DNA from: Thermoplasmata archaeon
GTDB taxonomy: Archaea > Thermoplasmatota > Thermoplasmata > Lutacidiplasmatales > UBA184
DNA length: 17,950 nucleotides
Reading direction: 5' to 3'
NCBI GenBank assembly: GCA_030044105.1
Contig: JASHWL010000115.1
Coordinates: 1-17,950 of the forward strand
Below are positions 1-6,626 of the stretch, in pieces. Both the position numbers and the translations under genes were made by a program. Each line of letters opens with the position of its first letter. The stretch's first letter is position 1. The notes under the pieces were generated by a model, which was not told the DNA's origin, searched no databases, and saw nothing but the letters and a program-made list of their open reading frames with translations.

Positions 1-1490
1 ACCGGGGACGGTCGAGCGACCCGCCAGCGCTCGAGCAGCAGGAGGAACGGCAGCGCGGCCACGAGCGTGTAGATCGTGAAAAGCCAGATCGAGAGCTCTT
101 GGCCGTTCGTCACCTCCGCGAAGCGCACCGCCGGAGCCCAGCCGGTCGAGGCGGCCCACAGGGCCGCGATGAGCCCGATGAGAACCGCGGCCCCGACCAC
201 GACGAACCGCCGGAACCGGCGGACGTAGGCGCCCACGCCGGGGATCCGATCGCCCAGCAGCAGCACGGCGAGGCCGGCGGTGAGGAGGACGGCCAGCTCC
301 GCGCGGAGGAACGGGATCGGCGAGAACCAGACGTCGGTGGGGCGGAACAGGTACGGGTCGATGCCGCCCACGAACCCGGCGACGCCGATCCCCACGACCG
401 TCCCCGCGGGCGCCGCGGCCACACCGGGGGTCAGCGACGGGCTCGACCATCCGAGGGCGAGCACGTACAGCGTGGGGATCAGCGCGACGGCCGACGCCGC
501 GACGAGGCCGACCCAGCGGGCCAGCCACCGGAGGAGGTCCCTGCCGGCGCGGGGCCCCCCGAGGAGTCCGAGGACGAGGACGGAAGGCAGCAGCCACTCC
601 GCCCCGACGGGGTTCAGCGCCGCCGAGTAGCCGACCAGCAGGCCGAAGGCGATCACGTCCGGCGCGCGGAGCCGGGACGGCTCGGCCCACGCGATCGCCT
701 GCCCCGCGAGCAGGAGGACGAGCGGGAACGCGAGCACGAAGTCGTTGCTGCCCCCGACCAGGACCCGCGTCCAGGATCCCACCACCGTCACGAACACGGC
801 TGCGCCGGCCGCCGCGGAGTCCGCCCCGAAGGCTCGGCGGGCGAAGACGAACGCGCCGAGCGGCGCGAGCGCGAGGAACAGCGGCGTGACGAGCAGGCTC
901 GTCCGCGCGGGCGGAAGTCCGAACAGCCCCTGGGCCCATCCTAGCCAGACGGTCGTCCCCTGCGGGTACAGCACGCCCACGGAGGCGTACGGGGCGTACG
1001 AGAGGGGGATCGAGCCATGCTGCAGCAGCAGGGCGACCCACGTCGTAAGCAGGCTCGAGTCGAACGTGTTCCCCGTCGCTGCGGACTCGGCGATCGCCAG
1101 CTCGAACACGAGCAGACCCAGCGCGGCCAGCAGGGCGACGAGGACCGCCGGCCGCGGGAACCACGCCCCCGCCCGATCCGGATCCGGCGCGCCACTCTTC
1201 CGGCGCCGCGCGAGCAGGGCGCGCGCGAGCGTCAGGACCGCGGCGGCGGTCGGCACGCCCAGCAGCGTCGGCCAGACGAACGCTCCGATCGGGAGCGCGG
1301 CCAGGAGGAACATGAACGCGCCGCCCAGGTAGAGGTCGAGCAGGGCCCGCTCGAGCCCGTCGAGGTCCCGCCAGGATCCGACCCAGCGCGCCGACAGTCC
1401 CCGGAGCAGCTCGCCGACGAGCGCGGCCCCCGCCGCCCACACCAGCAGCTCGAGCGCCCACGCGATCCCGGGCGGTCCGGGCAGCGCCAC
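1..1490 (-). CDS. Polytopic membrane protein, possible GT-C-like glycosyltransferase (3' end cut off)
   Basis: The minus strand is open from a GTG at 1490 to the left edge of the window (496 codons, no stop), so the C-terminus is missing. The translation is dominated by long hydrophobic helices (for example residues 54-92, 113-134, 176-205) separated by short loops; by eye at least ten membrane segments are present. After the helix around 113-134 comes a loop with acidic residues (E135, D144) and polar residues, followed by an aromatic, Pro-rich stretch around 160-180. This layout recalls GT-C polyprenyl-phosphate-dependent glycosyltransferases, but I see no diagnostic motif, so the family is inference. 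The gene is divergent from a flippase, which would suit a role in surface glycan assembly. The start is chosen because a TATA-like box is centred 26 nt upstream and no Shine-Dalgarno sequence is visible. The ATG at 1501 is in a different, Arg-rich frame and is rejected. Confidence 0.82.
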   Translation of the reverse strand, partial: MALPGPPGIAWALELLVWAAGAALVGELLRGLSARWVGSWRDLDGLERALLDLYLGGAFMFLLAALPIGAFVWPTLLGVPTAAAVLTLARALLARRRKSGAPDPDRAGAWFPRPAVLVALLAALGLLVFELAIAESAATGNTFDSSLLTTWVALLLQHGSIPLSYAPYASVGVLYPQGTTVWLGWAQGLFGLPPARTSLLVTPLFLALAPLGAFVFARRAFGADSAAAGAAVFVTVVGSWTRVLVGGSNDFVLAFPLVLLLAGQAIAWAEPSRLRAPDVIAFGLLVGYSAALNPVGAEWLLPSVLVLGLLGGPRAGRDLLRWLARWVGLVAASAVALIPTLYVLALGWSSPSLTPGVAAAPAGTVVGIGVAGFVGGIDPYLFRPTDVWFSPIPFLRAELAVLLTAGLAVLLLGDRIPGVGAYVRRFRRFVVVGAAVLIGLIAALWAASTGWAPAVRFAEVTNGQELSIWLFTIYTLVAALPFLLLLERWRVARPSP

Positions 1491-1511
1491 CCGGGGCGCA
1501 TCGAGGGCCCC

Positions 1512-1519
1512 TACTAGAA
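1512..1519 (-). promoter_or_regulatory. TATA-like box for the membrane gene starting at 1490
   Basis: Read on the minus strand, TTCTAGTA lies in otherwise GC-rich sequence and is centred about 26 nt before the GTG at 1490. That is the spacing expected if transcription begins at the start codon (leaderless). Confidence 0.5.
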
Positions 1520-1563
1520 GGGGTGCTCGGCCCGGAGCCTCGAACGTCCGGCGGAACGGCACG

Positions 1564-1570
1564 CTTTTAC
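1564..1570 (+). promoter_or_regulatory. TATA-like box for the flippase gene
   Basis: CTTTTAC is the only A+T run before the flippase frame. Its centre is 21 nt before the GTG at 1588 and 39 nt before the in-frame GTG at 1606, so the start is either leaderless at 1588 or has a leader of about 12 nt at 1606. Confidence 0.45.
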
Positions 1571-1587
1571 CGCCCCGCGATGGACCC

Positions 1588-3162
1588 GTGCTCGGGCGAC
1601 CGGGCGTGTCCACCGAATCCGGGGCCCGAGAGGGTCTCTCGAGCGTCACGCGCGGGACCCTCTACCTGCTGCTGGCCACGCTCGGGTACGTCGCGCTGAA
1701 CTTCGTCGCGCGGGTCGTGGTCGTCCGCAGCGTCACGACCTCGGAGTGGAACTCGTTCTCGCTGGCGCTCACCCTCGTCGGCGTGGTCGCCGCGATCGGC
1801 ACCCTCGGGCTGCCGAGCGCGATCGCGCGCAGCCTGCCGTACGTCCACTCCGACGACGAGCGTCGGGGCATCGTTCGGGGGGCGCTCCTGATCGGCGGCT
1901 TCGCCGCGGTCGCCTCGTCGGTCGCCCTCTGGGCCGCCGGTCCGTGGATCTCCTCGACCCTCGGGCTACCCGAGCTCGCGCCCGCGCTCGAGGTGTTCCC
2001 GATCGCGGTCGGGACGACCGTCGTGATCGGACTCCTCGCCGCGATCTTCCAGGGGTACGAGGACGTCGTTCCGAACGCGCTCTACGCGCAGGTCCTGCCG
2101 CCCGGCCTGTTCGTGGCGTTCCTCGCCGTCGTGGTCGTGGCGCCCCGGATCGGGCTCACCTACGAGTCGGCGCTGCTCGCGTACGTCGTCGCGAACGTCG
2201 TCACGCTGCTGTTCGCCCTGATCTACGCCGTCCGCCGACTCCCGCGACTGCTCCCGCAGGGTCCCCGCGCGGCGGGGGCGGCGGGCCGCCTGTGGACGTT
2301 CGCCATCCCGCTGCTGTTCGTGGGCGTGATGAGCACGGTCAGCGGCAGCGGGGACACGCTGGTGCTCGGGGCGTTCCACCCGAACGCGGTCGGGACGTAC
2401 ACCGTCTCCCTGACGCTGGCCCGACTGCTCCAGGTCGGGATCGGCGCGGCGGCGTACATCTATCTGCCGGTGGCGGCGCGGTTCCTCCGCTCGGACAACC
2501 GCAGCGCGGTCCAGCTGGTCTACGTCACGGTCACGAAGTGGATGATCCTGTTCTCGCTGCCGCTCCTGCTCCTGTTCTTCTTCCTGCCCAGCCGCTCGCT
2601 CGACTTCGTCTACGGCCCCGGTTACGCGACCGTGATCGCGCCGCTGCAGCTGGTGGTCGTCGGGGCGTTCATCACCACGCTCCTCGGTCCGGCGGCGAAC
2701 GCCCAGGTCGCCTTCGGGCAGACCCGGCTCCTCGCGTACAACGCGACCGTCGCCGGGCTCCTCGACCTCGGGCTCGCGTTCGTGCTGGTGCCGAAGTACG
2801 GGATCCCGGGAGCGGCCATCGCCTGGGCGTCGGCGAACGTCGCGTACACGGGACTCTCGCTCATCGAGCTCGCGTGGCTCACCCGCGTCCACCCGTTCCG
2901 GCCCCACTTCGTCGTTCCGCTGGTCGTGACGGCGGTGCCGGTCGCGGCGGTCCTCGCGGTCGCTCCGGTCCACTATCCGCTATGGAGTCTCCCCGTGATC
3001 GGGCTCGCGATCGCCGGACTGTTCCTGCTCGTCATCCTGCTCACCCGCAGCGTGGACGAGGGGGACCGGCTGCTGCTCGACGCCATCGAGGGGCTCCTCG
3101 GCCGGCCCCTGCCGCTGCTCCGGCGGATCGGGCGTCTCGGCGTGCCCCGCGCCCGGCGCTGA
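1588..3162 (+). CDS. Polysaccharide/oligosaccharide flippase (Wzx/MATE-like superfamily)
   Basis: A 524-residue protein made almost entirely of transmembrane helices, about 14 by eye, with basic loops on one side. Length, helix number and internal organisation fit the polysaccharide-biosynthesis flippases of the MOP superfamily, which move lipid-linked saccharides across the membrane. Typical features are the amphipathic N-terminal helix leading into TM1 (residues 18-40), the small-residue helix with GLPSAIAR near residue 75, the GSGDTLVLG segment around 255 that begins the second half, and the final helices ending near 495 before an Arg-rich tail. The start may be the GTG at 1588 or the in-frame GTG at 1606, 6 codons later; promoter spacing does not decide. 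It is divergent from the membrane protein at 1-1490, and its 3' end overlaps the small minus-strand gene at 2980-3474. Substrate unknown. Confidence 0.88.
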   Translation: MLGRPGVSTESGAREGLSSVTRGTLYLLLATLGYVALNFVARVVVVRSVTTSEWNSFSLALTLVGVVAAIGTLGLPSAIARSLPYVHSDDERRGIVRGALLIGGFAAVASSVALWAAGPWISSTLGLPELAPALEVFPIAVGTTVVIGLLAAIFQGYEDVVPNALYAQVLPPGLFVAFLAVVVVAPRIGLTYESALLAYVVANVVTLLFALIYAVRRLPRLLPQGPRAAGAAGRLWTFAIPLLFVGVMSTVSGSGDTLVLGAFHPNAVGTYTVSLTLARLLQVGIGAAAYIYLPVAARFLRSDNRSAVQLVYVTVTKWMILFSLPLLLLFFFLPSRSLDFVYGPGYATVIAPLQLVVVGAFITTLLGPAANAQVAFGQTRLLAYNATVAGLLDLGLAFVLVPKYGIPGAAIAWASANVAYTGLSLIELAWLTRVHPFRPHFVVPLVVTAVPVAAVLAVAPVHYPLWSLPVIGLAIAGLFLLVILLTRSVDEGDRLLLDAIEGLLGRPLPLLRRIGRLGVPRARR

Positions 3163-3474
3163 GCCGACCGCGGCCGCCCGCGCACCGCGGGCGTGGTCGA
3201 GCAGCAGCAGGACCACTCCCGCCGCGAGGAGGAAGAACACGAACTCGGCGAGCGTGTCGGCCGCGCCCACCGCGCCCGAGGCGTCGACGATCGCGGTCCC
3301 GACGAGCAGGAGCAGCGCGGCCGCGATCGGGTAGCGCGAGTCGAGCCGCGCCCACTGGGAGTAGACCATGTACGCGAGCAGCAGTGCGAGGAACGCCGGC
3401 ACGTACGGGAAGGCCACGGGGCCGGGACGTGCGGGCAGAACGTAAGGTTGGGCGGTCGTCGTATAATCGACCAC
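2980..3474 (-). CDS. Small hypothetical membrane protein with a suspect C-terminal tail
   Basis: The GTG start at 3474 opens a frame of 164 codons. Residues 20-95 contain three clear hydrophobic helices (about 22-40, 49-70 and 76-95) joined by short loops, and this part reads as real protein. From about residue 104 the frame runs antisense to the 3' end of the flippase, and the composition changes to Gln/Glu/Pro/Gly-rich, as expected of a non-coding antisense frame in GC-rich DNA. The true protein may therefore be about 104 residues with a lost stop codon, or the 183-bp tail-to-tail overlap may be real. A TATAAA element 34 nt upstream gives a leader of about 8 nt. No family recognised. Confidence 0.6.
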   Translation of the reverse strand: MVDYTTTAQPYVLPARPGPVAFPYVPAFLALLLAYMVYSQWARLDSRYPIAAALLLLVGTAIVDASGAVGAADTLAEFVFFLLAAGVVLLLLDHARGARAAAVGSAPGAGHAETPDPPEQRQGPAEEPLDGVEQQPVPLVHAAGEQDDEQEQSGDREPDHGETP

Positions 3475-3505
3475 CCTCGAACGGCGCCCCTCGCCGTCAG
3501 TCAGG

Positions 3506-3511
3506 TTTATA
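3506..3511. promoter_or_regulatory. Shared divergent TATA box
   Basis: TTTATA on the plus strand reads TATAAA on the minus strand. It lies 34 nt before the minus-strand GTG at 3474 and 52 nt before the plus-strand ATG at 3561. It is the only strong A+T box between the two genes and could direct transcription both ways, giving leaders of roughly 8 nt (minus) and 26 nt (plus). A GGTG at 3544-3547 in the plus leader is a weak ribosome-binding candidate. Confidence 0.5.
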
Positions 3512-3560
3512 GCGCTCGGTCCTCATCCCGGCCCAAGGACGCCGGTGTGGCGCCCGGATT

Positions 3561-4172
3561 ATGGCCCAGACCGCCGTGACGCACCGCATCGTTCCCGTGG
3601 CGCTGGGCCTCGGGATGCTCGCGCTCGTCGTCGCGGCCGGCCTCTCCCCCAACGCCGGCGCGGTGCCGGCGGCCAGCTACTGCCAGTACAACCAGTGCGT
3701 GGCGGGTACGGGCATTCCCTGGTGGGCGCTCGCGGTGATCGCGATCGTTGTGGTCGCCGCGCTGCTCGGCGCGCTCCTCTTCATGCGGCGCGGACGCCGC
3801 CCGCCCTCCCAGCCGGTGCAGCCCTACCAGGGTCCGCCCACGGGCGCGACCGGTGCGACCGCCGCGGCCGGCGCGCCCTCGGGACCCGCCGGTCCGGCCG
3901 CGACGCCGGAGTACGTGGAGACGCCGTCCGACGTGAGCGCGCCGCCCCCGGTCGTACCGACCACGCCGCCCGCGGGTGGGGCGACCCCGCCGAAGGCCGC
4001 GGCGCCCGCCGGTGCGACGGCCGCCAAGCCCGCGGCCGGCGAGCCGGACATCGACTCGCTCATGGCGGAGCTCGACAAGATCAGCACCGAGATTCTGAAG
4101 CGACCGAAGCCCCCGGCCGGCGGGTCCGCGGGCGGCGCGGGCTCGGGCGGCTCTTCGGGCGGATCGAGCTGA
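3561..4172 (+). CDS. Membrane-anchored protein with two helices and a Pro/Ala/Gly-rich tail
   Basis: 203 residues, no family recognised. Residues 11-33 form a hydrophobic N-terminal helix (signal or anchor) ending in small residues. Residues 38-52 form a short loop with a Cys pair, CQYNQC, that could form a disulfide outside the cell. Residues 54-75 form a second helix, closed by a strongly basic MRRGRR stretch that should stay cytoplasmic. The remainder is low-complexity Pro/Ala/Thr/Gly sequence to about residue 155, followed by a short amphipathic helix (around 158-178, Asp/Glu/Lys/Arg mixed with Leu/Ile) and a Gly/Ser-rich end. The helical segment near the C-terminus is the only part that looks able to bind a partner. 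Codon use is like the neighbours. Confidence 0.78.
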   Translation: MAQTAVTHRIVPVALGLGMLALVVAAGLSPNAGAVPAASYCQYNQCVAGTGIPWWALAVIAIVVVAALLGALLFMRRGRRPPSQPVQPYQGPPTGATGATAAAGAPSGPAGPAATPEYVETPSDVSAPPPVVPTTPPAGGATPPKAAAPAGATAAKPAAGEPDIDSLMAELDKISTEILKRPKPPAGGSAGGAGSGGSSGGSS

Positions 4173-4191
4173 GCCGCTCCGGACCCTCCGA

Positions 4192-4198
4192 CTTTAAG
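4192..4198 (+). promoter_or_regulatory. TATA-like box for the gene at 4223
   Basis: CTTTAAG is centred 28 nt before the ATG at 4223, in line with a leaderless transcript. It lies 19 nt after the stop of the preceding gene. Confidence 0.6.
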
Positions 4199-4222
4199 TG
4201 GGCGCGCCCGGTCGTTGCGTCG

Positions 4223-4471
4223 ATGTCGACCGCGACCGGCGACGAAGAGCAGTTGCTCGCCGAGCTCCGGGCGGCGGTGCGCGCGTCCGACCGACCGCCG
4301 CGGGAGATCGAGGTCGGGATCGCGCTCTCGATCGCCCTGGGCCGCCGGCGCCCGTCGGTCTCGTGCGGCGGGTGCCAGAACCCGCTCGACTTCGAGGGGA
4401 TCCCGGCCCGGACGAACGTCCGCTTGGGCGCGCCGTTCCGCCTGGTGTGGGACCCGTCGGCGGAACCCTGA
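4223..4471 (+). CDS. Small CxxC protein, hypothetical
   Basis: 82 residues. The frame is open further upstream, but the ATG at 4223 is chosen because a TATA-like box sits 28 nt before it and the upstream frame lies over the preceding gene. Residues 8-40 look like one or two amphipathic helices with acidic and basic residues. Residues 45-78 hold a CGGC motif (C48, C51) followed by a short beta-type segment with conserved-looking Gly, Pro and aromatic residues. Two cysteines alone could bind metal only as a dimer or act as a redox pair. No family recognised. It lies 30 nt upstream of the DedA gene and is probably co-transcribed with it. Confidence 0.7.
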   Translation: MSTATGDEEQLLAELRAAVRASDRPPREIEVGIALSIALGRRRPSVSCGGCQNPLDFEGIPARTNVRLGAPFRLVWDPSAEP

Positions 4472-4487
4472 GCCGGCGACGGGCAGC

Positions 4488-4492
4488 GAGGT
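4488..4492 (+). promoter_or_regulatory. Ribosome binding site for the DedA gene
   Basis: GAGGT ends 9 nt before the GTG at 4502 and matches the archaeal anti-Shine-Dalgarno sequence. No TATA-like box precedes this gene, so it supports the GTG start inside an operon. Confidence 0.5.
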
Positions 4493-4501
4493 CGCATCCC
4501 C

Positions 4502-5203
4502 GTGACGTTCAGCCTCATCGGGTCGATCGTCGCGATCATCACGTTCGTCCTCGCCGCGGTGGGTCTCCCCGGACTCTTCGCGCTCATGGTCGTCGAGAGC
4601 TTCGGGATCCCGCCGATCCCGAGCGAGGTGATCCTCCCGTTCACCGGCTTCCTGGTCGCGGAGGGCGCCTTCTCGCTCGGGGACGCGCTCGCGGTCTCCG
4701 TCGCCGGAGCACTGGTCGGTGCCTTCGTCGCCTACGCGGTCGGCCGGTGGGGCCGGCAGCGCCTCGCGGGGTTCGGCGTCGGGGGGCTCCGGCTGCGCGC
4801 GTCCGACCTCGACCGGTTCGATCGGTGGTTCGAGGAGCACGGGGAGCCGACCGTCGCGCTGACGCGGCTGCTCCCGTTCGTGCGCAGCTACATCAGCTAC
4901 CCCGCCGGCACCGCGCGCATGCCGCCGTGGCGGTTCGGGCTCTACACGCTGCTCGGGACCCTGCCCTGGAATCTCGGCCTGCTCTACGCCGGGCTCGTGC
5001 TCGGCCGCCACTGGTCGCTGATCCTGGCCTACGTGCAGCCGCTCGACATCGCCTTCGCGGTCGCCCTGGCGGCGGGCGTGATCTACCTCGGGCTGGTCGC
5101 GGCCGGCCGACTGACGCTCTCCTGGCCGCCCCACCGCATCCGCCGGGCCGGGGGGCGCCCGACCTCGGTGGACGATCCGTCGCCGCCCCCGAACGAACCC
5201 TAG
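4502..5203 (+). CDS. DedA/VTT-family membrane protein
   Basis: 233 residues with hydrophobic segments around 5-35, 45-60, 62-82, 138-160 and 178-200. The pattern is that of the DedA (SNARE-associated, VTT) family: ESFGIPPIPSE with the re-entrant Pro-rich loop near residue 32, and the signature from about 118 to 160 with TRLLPFVRS, a small-residue segment, an M-P-P-W-R-F stretch and G-T-L-P-W. Family members are linked to lipid translocation (undecaprenyl- or phospholipid flipping) and membrane homeostasis; the substrate here cannot be told. The C-terminal 25 residues are polar and Pro-rich. The GTG start is preceded by a Shine-Dalgarno sequence. The stop TAG (5201-5203) shares the palindrome CTAG with the stop of the convergent pyrC. 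Confidence 0.88.
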   Translation: MTFSLIGSIVAIITFVLAAVGLPGLFALMVVESFGIPPIPSEVILPFTGFLVAEGAFSLGDALAVSVAGALVGAFVAYAVGRWGRQRLAGFGVGGLRLRASDLDRFDRWFEEHGEPTVALTRLLPFVRSYISYPAGTARMPPWRFGLYTLLGTLPWNLGLLYAGLVLGRHWSLILAYVQPLDIAFAVALAAGVIYLGLVAAGRLTLSWPPHRIRRAGGRPTSVDDPSPPPNEP

Positions 5204-6546
5204 GCCGGCTCCGCCCCGGGCGCGTACTCGGGGCGAACGACCCTCCCGCTCGGTCGTCCGACGTACTCCCCGGCCTCGACGATGCGCTCGCCGTCCCGGT
5301 AGTGCTCCTGGATCGGGACCACCTCGCGGCCTTCGAAGGGACTCCAGCCGCAGGGGCTCCTGAGACGGCGCGCCTCGACGGTCCGCCGGGCGCGGAAATC
5401 GACCACGATGAGGTCCGCCCGGTGGCCGGGCGCGATGCGTCCGATCGGCTGGCCGAAGATCCGGGCCGGCCGGTCGCAGGCCGCGCGCACGAGCGTCTCG
5501 AGCGCCAGGTCGCCGGCCCGGACGCGCGCCAGCAGCAGGGGCAGCAGGGTCTCCACGCCCGGCACGCCGCTCGGAGCCTCGGGGAACGGCCGCGCCTTCT
5601 CCTCCGCGGAGTGCGGCGCGTGATCGCTCGCGACCGCCGTCACCTCGCCGTGCGCGAACGCCTCCCAGAGGCGCCGGCGCTCGGCCTCCGATCGCAGCGG
5701 CGGGTTCACCTTGAACCGCGCGTCCGAGCCGGTCCGGTCGGAGAGCAGGAGGTGGTGCGGCGTGACCTCGAACGAGGTCCCGCGCGCGCGAAGGAGGGCG
5801 GCGGCGTCCGCGTTCGTGACGTGCGCCACGTGCAGGCGGAGGGCGGGCGGAGGGTCCCGCAGCGCCTCGATCGCGCTCGCCTCGGCGGCGATCGGGCGGT
5901 GGGCATTCCAGCCGGCCGGGTCGCGCGGGAGGACCGTGGGGTCGAACCGACCGGCGTCCTCGGCGTGGACCGCCAGCGGGAGCCCCGCGTCGCCCACGAG
6001 GCCGAGCCGGCCGGGGATCTCGGCGGGAGGGATGCCCCTCTCGGTGCCCGTGGTGGGGCTCGTGTACAGCTTGAATCCGCCGGCGGACCGCGCGAGGGCC
6101 CCGACCCGTCGCGTCGGAGCGAACGCGTACAGGAGGACGTCGACCGCCGCCCGCCCGAGGACCCGCCCGGACTTCGCCGCGACCGTCTCGGGATCGACGA
6201 CCGGCGGCCGTGTGTTCGGCATGTCGCCGACCAGGCCGATCCCTCCCAGCGCGGCGCCGATCGTCCCGCTGCTCAGGTCCTCCGCCTCCGACGGTCCTCC
6301 GGGGTCGCGGAAGTGCACGTGCAGGTCGGTCGCGGCCGGAAGGAGGACCGCATCGCCGAGGTCCCGGCGGACGGGACCGGCCCGGATCTTCCCCACCGAG
6401 AGGATGCGCCCGTCGTCCCCGATCGCGATCTCGAGCGGCTCGAGCCGGCCGCGCACGAGCCCCCGGCCCGCGAGCACGAGCGCCGGCTCGGACGGCTCCT
6501 CGCCCCGCCCTTCCGAGCGGCCGCGCCGGACCGCCGGAGGGGCCAT
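5200..6546 (-). CDS. pyrC: Dihydroorotase
   Basis: 448 residues. Catalyses the reversible ring closure of N-carbamoyl-aspartate to dihydroorotate, the third step of UMP synthesis. Metal-site motifs of the amidohydrolase fold are all present: HVHFRDPG (76-83), a candidate carboxylated lysine in GGFKLYTS (K159), HAED (H194), HVAHVT (H239/H242), and the SDHAPHS catalytic Asp (D308). A substrate-binding Asn is in MPNT (N111) and NPPLRS sits at 281-286. These separate it from hydantoinases and allantoinases reasonably well. The ATG at 6546 is preferred over an in-frame GTG at 6558 because the TATA-like box is centred 27 nt before the ATG and only 15 nt before the GTG. It is divergent from purM across 80 bp and convergent with the DedA gene. 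Confidence 0.93.
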   Translation of the reverse strand: MAPPAVRRGRSEGRGEEPSEPALVLAGRGLVRGRLEPLEIAIGDDGRILSVGKIRAGPVRRDLGDAVLLPAATDLHVHFRDPGGPSEAEDLSSGTIGAALGGIGLVGDMPNTRPPVVDPETVAAKSGRVLGRAAVDVLLYAFAPTRRVGALARSAGGFKLYTSPTTGTERGIPPAEIPGRLGLVGDAGLPLAVHAEDAGRFDPTVLPRDPAGWNAHRPIAAEASAIEALRDPPPALRLHVAHVTNADAAALLRARGTSFEVTPHHLLLSDRTGSDARFKVNPPLRSEAERRRLWEAFAHGEVTAVASDHAPHSAEEKARPFPEAPSGVPGVETLLPLLLARVRAGDLALETLVRAACDRPARIFGQPIGRIAPGHRADLIVVDFRARRTVEARRLRSPCGWSPFEGREVVPIQEHYRDGERIVEAGEYVGRPSGRVVRPEYAPGAEPA

Positions 6547-6568
6547 CGTCGGCCCCACGCCGCCCGGA

Positions 6569-6576
6569 GTATAGAA
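6569..6576 (-). promoter_or_regulatory. TATA-like box for pyrC
   Basis: Minus-strand TTCTATAC is centred 27 nt before the ATG at 6546. It fixes that ATG as the likely leaderless start. Confidence 0.6.
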
Positions 6577-6597
6577 GGCGGCCCCGCGCGCCCGAGG

Positions 6598-6604
6598 CTA
6601 TTTC
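6598..6604 (+). promoter_or_regulatory. TATA-like box for purM
   Basis: CTATTTC is centred 26 nt before the GTG at 6627. It lies only about 21 bp from the opposing pyrC box, so the two promoters are back to back. Confidence 0.6.
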
Positions 6605-6626
6605 CGCCGGTGCGGTTGCCCTCGTC

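Noticed and set aside
99..944. Plus-strand open frame at the left end
   Set aside because: Highly polar and Arg/Glu/Gly-rich; the opposite strand encodes a coherent membrane protein over the same bases.
6547..6558. Upstream GTG start for pyrC at 6558
   Set aside because: It lies only about 15 nt from the TATA-like box; the ATG at 6546 fits the 26-nt spacing seen elsewhere.
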